From contig JAEYAG010000108.1 of the NCBI GenBank assembly GCA_023451265.1, positions 1-8,067 on the forward strand: a DNA stretch of 8,067 nt. The letters are read 5' to 3'. Below the pieces are notes generated by a model. That model was not told the DNA's origin. It searched no databases and saw only the letters and a program-made list of their open reading frames with translations. Shown here piece by piece: positions 6,285-8,067 of the stretch; positions within the stretch are counted from its first letter, which is position 1, and each line of letters starts with the position of its first letter. Both the position numbers and the translations under genes were made by a program. This stretch comes from Actinomycetes bacterium. GTDB lineage: Bacteria > Actinomycetota > Actinomycetes > Actinomycetales > Microbacteriaceae.

Positions 6285-6836
6285 ATGCCTGAGCTGACGA
6301 TCAATCGCATCTTGGTCGGGGCTGAGCGGTTCACCGCGGCCGATCGTCAGAACACCGCGGATGCCATCGGGGTGATGCGGCAGATCTTCCTCGGCATCGG
6401 CCTGCACCTGCGCATCGAACTCTTCAGGATGAGCGTCGCCGAAGCGGGCCGATTCGTGCACATCACAGGCTTTGCCGACGTCGTCGCGCTCACACACCGG
6501 GTGCAAGCCGGGCCGGTCGGAACCATCGACATGTTCGTGGTGCGGACGATGTCCGGTACCGGGGTCGGCTGGTCGCCTATCGGAGGACCCTGCGACAAGA
6601 GCACGAAGGGGGCGACCGGGGTCGCCGTTTCCCTCATTGGGGCGAACGCCGCGTTCCGCGGCAACACCTTCGCCCACGAAGTCGGTCACTACCTCGGACT
6701 GTCGCATGCGAGCTGCTCGGACCCCGCGTTGACGACGAACTTCATCCGCGGAGGGGGATGCTCCTCCGAGGCGAATGTGGGGATTTCTCCCGCACAGGCA
6801 TCCGCGATGCTCGCACACTGCTCGATCAGGCCCTGA
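6285..6836 (+). CDS. Zinc metalloprotease, metzincin-type, short and without signal peptide
   Basis: A 183-residue predicted endopeptidase. The zinc-binding motif HEVGHYLGLSH lies at 131-141 (three His ligands, catalytic Glu132, the Gly of the extended metzincin motif). N-terminal to it are a helix (about 18-38) and beta strands, including HLRIELFRMS and GTIDMFVVRTM, then GPCDKSTKGATGVAV, consistent with a small metzincin catalytic domain. The C-terminus ends ISPAQASAMLAHCSIRP. The segment where metzincins carry the Met-turn (often NLM) reads TTNFIRGGG, so the methionine appears to be replaced. Four cysteines (C103, C144, C159, C179) might pair, but there is no signal peptide, so a cytoplasmic or non-classically released enzyme is likely. 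ATG 6285 is chosen because homology-like sequence begins there. Only a weak GGGGTCGG precedes it. A weak -10-like TATGGT sits at 6232-6237. It forms an operon with the next gene. Confidence 0.85.
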   Translation: MPELTINRILVGAERFTAADRQNTADAIGVMRQIFLGIGLHLRIELFRMSVAEAGRFVHITGFADVVALTHRVQAGPVGTIDMFVVRTMSGTGVGWSPIGGPCDKSTKGATGVAVSLIGANAAFRGNTFAHEVGHYLGLSHASCSDPALTTNFIRGGGCSSEANVGISPAQASAMLAHCSIRP

Positions 6837-6847
6837 GGAGGAGACCC

Positions 6848-7882
6848 GTGACCGAACGGATCGACAGGCTGGTCGCAGCGAAAGAGGGAATCCCGGCGGC
6901 CCTCTTGGCTTTCGACCTCGATGACCTCGATGACTTGCGGGCGCGGGCCGCGGACCCTGGCCGCGCCGACTGCGTGCGGGCGATCGAGATACTCGCGCAG
7001 GTGGTTCCGGTCGAAGCTCTCGCCCCCGCAGCGGCCGTTCTTGCCGCCGGCGACCCGGGGCGAGCAGCTGCGGCGCTCGATGCGATTGTGCCCGCCGATG
7101 AGGCAGCGATACCGCTCGCGCTCGCAGCGGCGGTCGCTCAAGACGAGGTCGTCGCTCGTGCGGCGTGGCTGACGCTTCAGCAAGTCGGGCGCAGTGCGGC
7201 GCTGCCGGCGCTCGCAACTGCGGCCCTGGCGACCGTTCCCGATGCTCAGCCGCAGGCGGCGTTCGCGCAGTCCGTCATCGCTTGCCGCGCAGGCCTCACC
7301 GGATATGAACTCGCCGACCCCACGCCAGATCGAATCCTCGACCTCGCCCCGGGGGAAGATGCCCGCGTCATCGAGATCTCCCCGGCGACCGACCCGGACT
7401 TCGCGATCCTCTCAGGCATGTTCACCCCACAGACCTATCTCCTCGCACTGACGCAAGCAGCGACGAAGACCATGACCTGTGCGGGCGTCGACATGCTGCT
7501 CGCGCTGGATTCCAACGTGCTCCTCGCCGGCCCGAGCACGTTGCTCCAGGGCCCGTCACTTCTGGCGATCGTCGGCGTGCTCGATCCCTTCCATGTCACG
7601 TGCTCGGTGGGTCTTCTCGTATTCACCCGCCCCGACGGCGCGGGCGGCATTCGAGTGACAGTGCATGATCCGGGCGGCACGGTGATCTACGCGGGCGCGG
7701 GCGCGACGTCGGGCGACGCGATCACCTTGGAGGTGCGAACTGTCGCCTCACCCGGGGCCGCGACCGTGGCGATCAAGGGTGTTCTGACGAGTGCGGGGCT
7801 CGAGATGACCGACGCCAGGTCGGCAACACGAGTCTCACCACTCACGCCCAAGACCGAACCGTCAACCGACCTCGACGGCTAG
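6848..7882 (+). CDS. Helical-repeat (HEAT-like) protein with beta-rich C-terminal domain, unknown function
   Basis: 344 residues from GTG 6848, which follows the metalloprotease stop by 11 bases and has an excellent ribosome binding site (AGGAGGAGA, 6836-6844). Longer upstream starts in the frame lack one. Residues 1-150 are Ala/Leu-rich, with regularly spaced helix pairs broken by GDPGR, PADEAA and VGRSAALP, like HEAT/PBS-lyase-type scaffolds. Residues about 160-250 include a variable hydrophobic stretch (FTPQTYLLALTQAA, MLLALDSNVLLAGPS). Residues about 250-325 are beta-rich (HVTCSVGLLVFT, GIRVTVHDPGGTVIYAG, AITLEVRTVAS, ATVAIKGVLTSAG), resembling an immunoglobulin-like or C2-like sandwich. 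No signal peptide, membrane segment or catalytic motif was recognised. The coupling suggests a substrate adaptor, inhibitor or sensor for the protease (inference). A nine-base tandem duplication (6914-6931) encodes DLD-DLD. Confidence 0.85.
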   Translation: MTERIDRLVAAKEGIPAALLAFDLDDLDDLRARAADPGRADCVRAIEILAQVVPVEALAPAAAVLAAGDPGRAAAALDAIVPADEAAIPLALAAAVAQDEVVARAAWLTLQQVGRSAALPALATAALATVPDAQPQAAFAQSVIACRAGLTGYELADPTPDRILDLAPGEDARVIEISPATDPDFAILSGMFTPQTYLLALTQAATKTMTCAGVDMLLALDSNVLLAGPSTLLQGPSLLAIVGVLDPFHVTCSVGLLVFTRPDGAGGIRVTVHDPGGTVIYAGAGATSGDAITLEVRTVASPGAATVAIKGVLTSAGLEMTDARSATRVSPLTPKTEPSTDLDG

Positions 7883-7886
7883 CTGC

Positions 7887-7910
7887 GGGTTGACGGGTCG
7901 ACAGGTCGAC
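7887..7910. repeat. Three degenerate 8-base tandem repeats after the operon
   Basis: GGGTTGAC, GGGTCGAC and AGGTCGAC follow each other without gaps from four bases after the stop codon. The first unit (GGTTGAC, 7888-7894) is also the exact reverse complement of GTCAACC (7861-7867) inside the last codons, so a 7-base-pair hairpin spanning the stop is possible. There is no T-tract, so termination is uncertain. Tandem direct repeats could also bind a protein. Confidence 0.4.
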
Positions 7911-8067
7911 GCAGACTGTTTCACCCACGTCCATGACGGGATCCCTTTGCGGGCGGCGCGCGGAAGCGGGACCCCAACGTGCACTCGGTGGAGGACCGGC
8001 GGATTGAATGAGCTGGCTCGACTTCTGCGCCAGGGGGACAGTTGCCGCACGCGTGTTCAGAGCTGCG
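7911..8067. other. Window end, no supported gene
   Basis: A rightward ATG at 8008 opens a frame that is still open at the edge (MSWLDFCARGTVAARVFRAA), with GGAGG at 7990-7994 rather far upstream, so a gene start is possible but unsupported. Leftward, two overlapping frames enter from the right edge. One stops at 7921-7923 and the other runs on into the helical-repeat gene. Neither gives a recognisable product. Confidence 0.3.

Noticed and set aside
6159..7217. Leftward 352-codon frame over the protease operon
   Set aside because: It runs antisense to the HEVGH motif and helical repeats, is rich in Arg/Pro, and has no conserved features.

Overview
The window is high-GC DNA with strong G/C bias at third codon positions, many GTG starts and 4-base start/stop overlaps. 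This fits an actinobacterium. The flavour of the acyl-CoA oxidase, RecQ and GH3 proteins suggests Microbacteriaceae (for example Microbacterium), but the genus is an inference. No rRNA, tRNA, CRISPR array or complete insertion sequence was seen.

Bases 1-4457 are chromosome-backbone genes, all read leftward. In transcription order these are a small two-helix membrane protein, a RecQ DNA helicase whose GTG start overlaps the previous stop (GTGA), a 5'-truncated glycoside hydrolase family 3 remnant starting almost at the recQ stop, a 300-base intergenic region, and the N-terminal half of an acyl-CoA oxidase/dehydrogenase that leaves the window at base 1. The intergenic region holds a long perfect inverted repeat, a tandem duplication, a 15-base operator-like palindrome and a plausible oxidase promoter.

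Bases 4551-8067 look like an accessory region. An unrecognised leftward gene faces a rightward type II toxin-antitoxin pair (Phd/YefM-like antitoxin, RelE/ParE-like toxin), with only 29 bases between the start codons. The antitoxin message is probably leaderless. Next comes a leftward serine recombinase (resolvase) pseudogene that lacks its catalytic N-terminus and has an internal frameshift. A rightward two-gene operon follows: a short zinc metalloprotease without a signal peptide (HEVGHYLGLSH motif), then a 344-residue protein with an N-terminal alanine-rich helical-repeat half and a beta-rich C-terminal half of unknown function. The last 185 bases hold no gene I can support.

The item most worth follow-up is the metalloprotease/helical-repeat pair. 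It is a tight operon of a cytosolic-looking metzincin-type protease and an unassigned partner, lying beside a toxin-antitoxin module and a decayed recombinase, which is the kind of setting where defence or stress modules accumulate. That role is inference. The GH3 remnant and the resolvase remnant indicate at least two past rearrangements.
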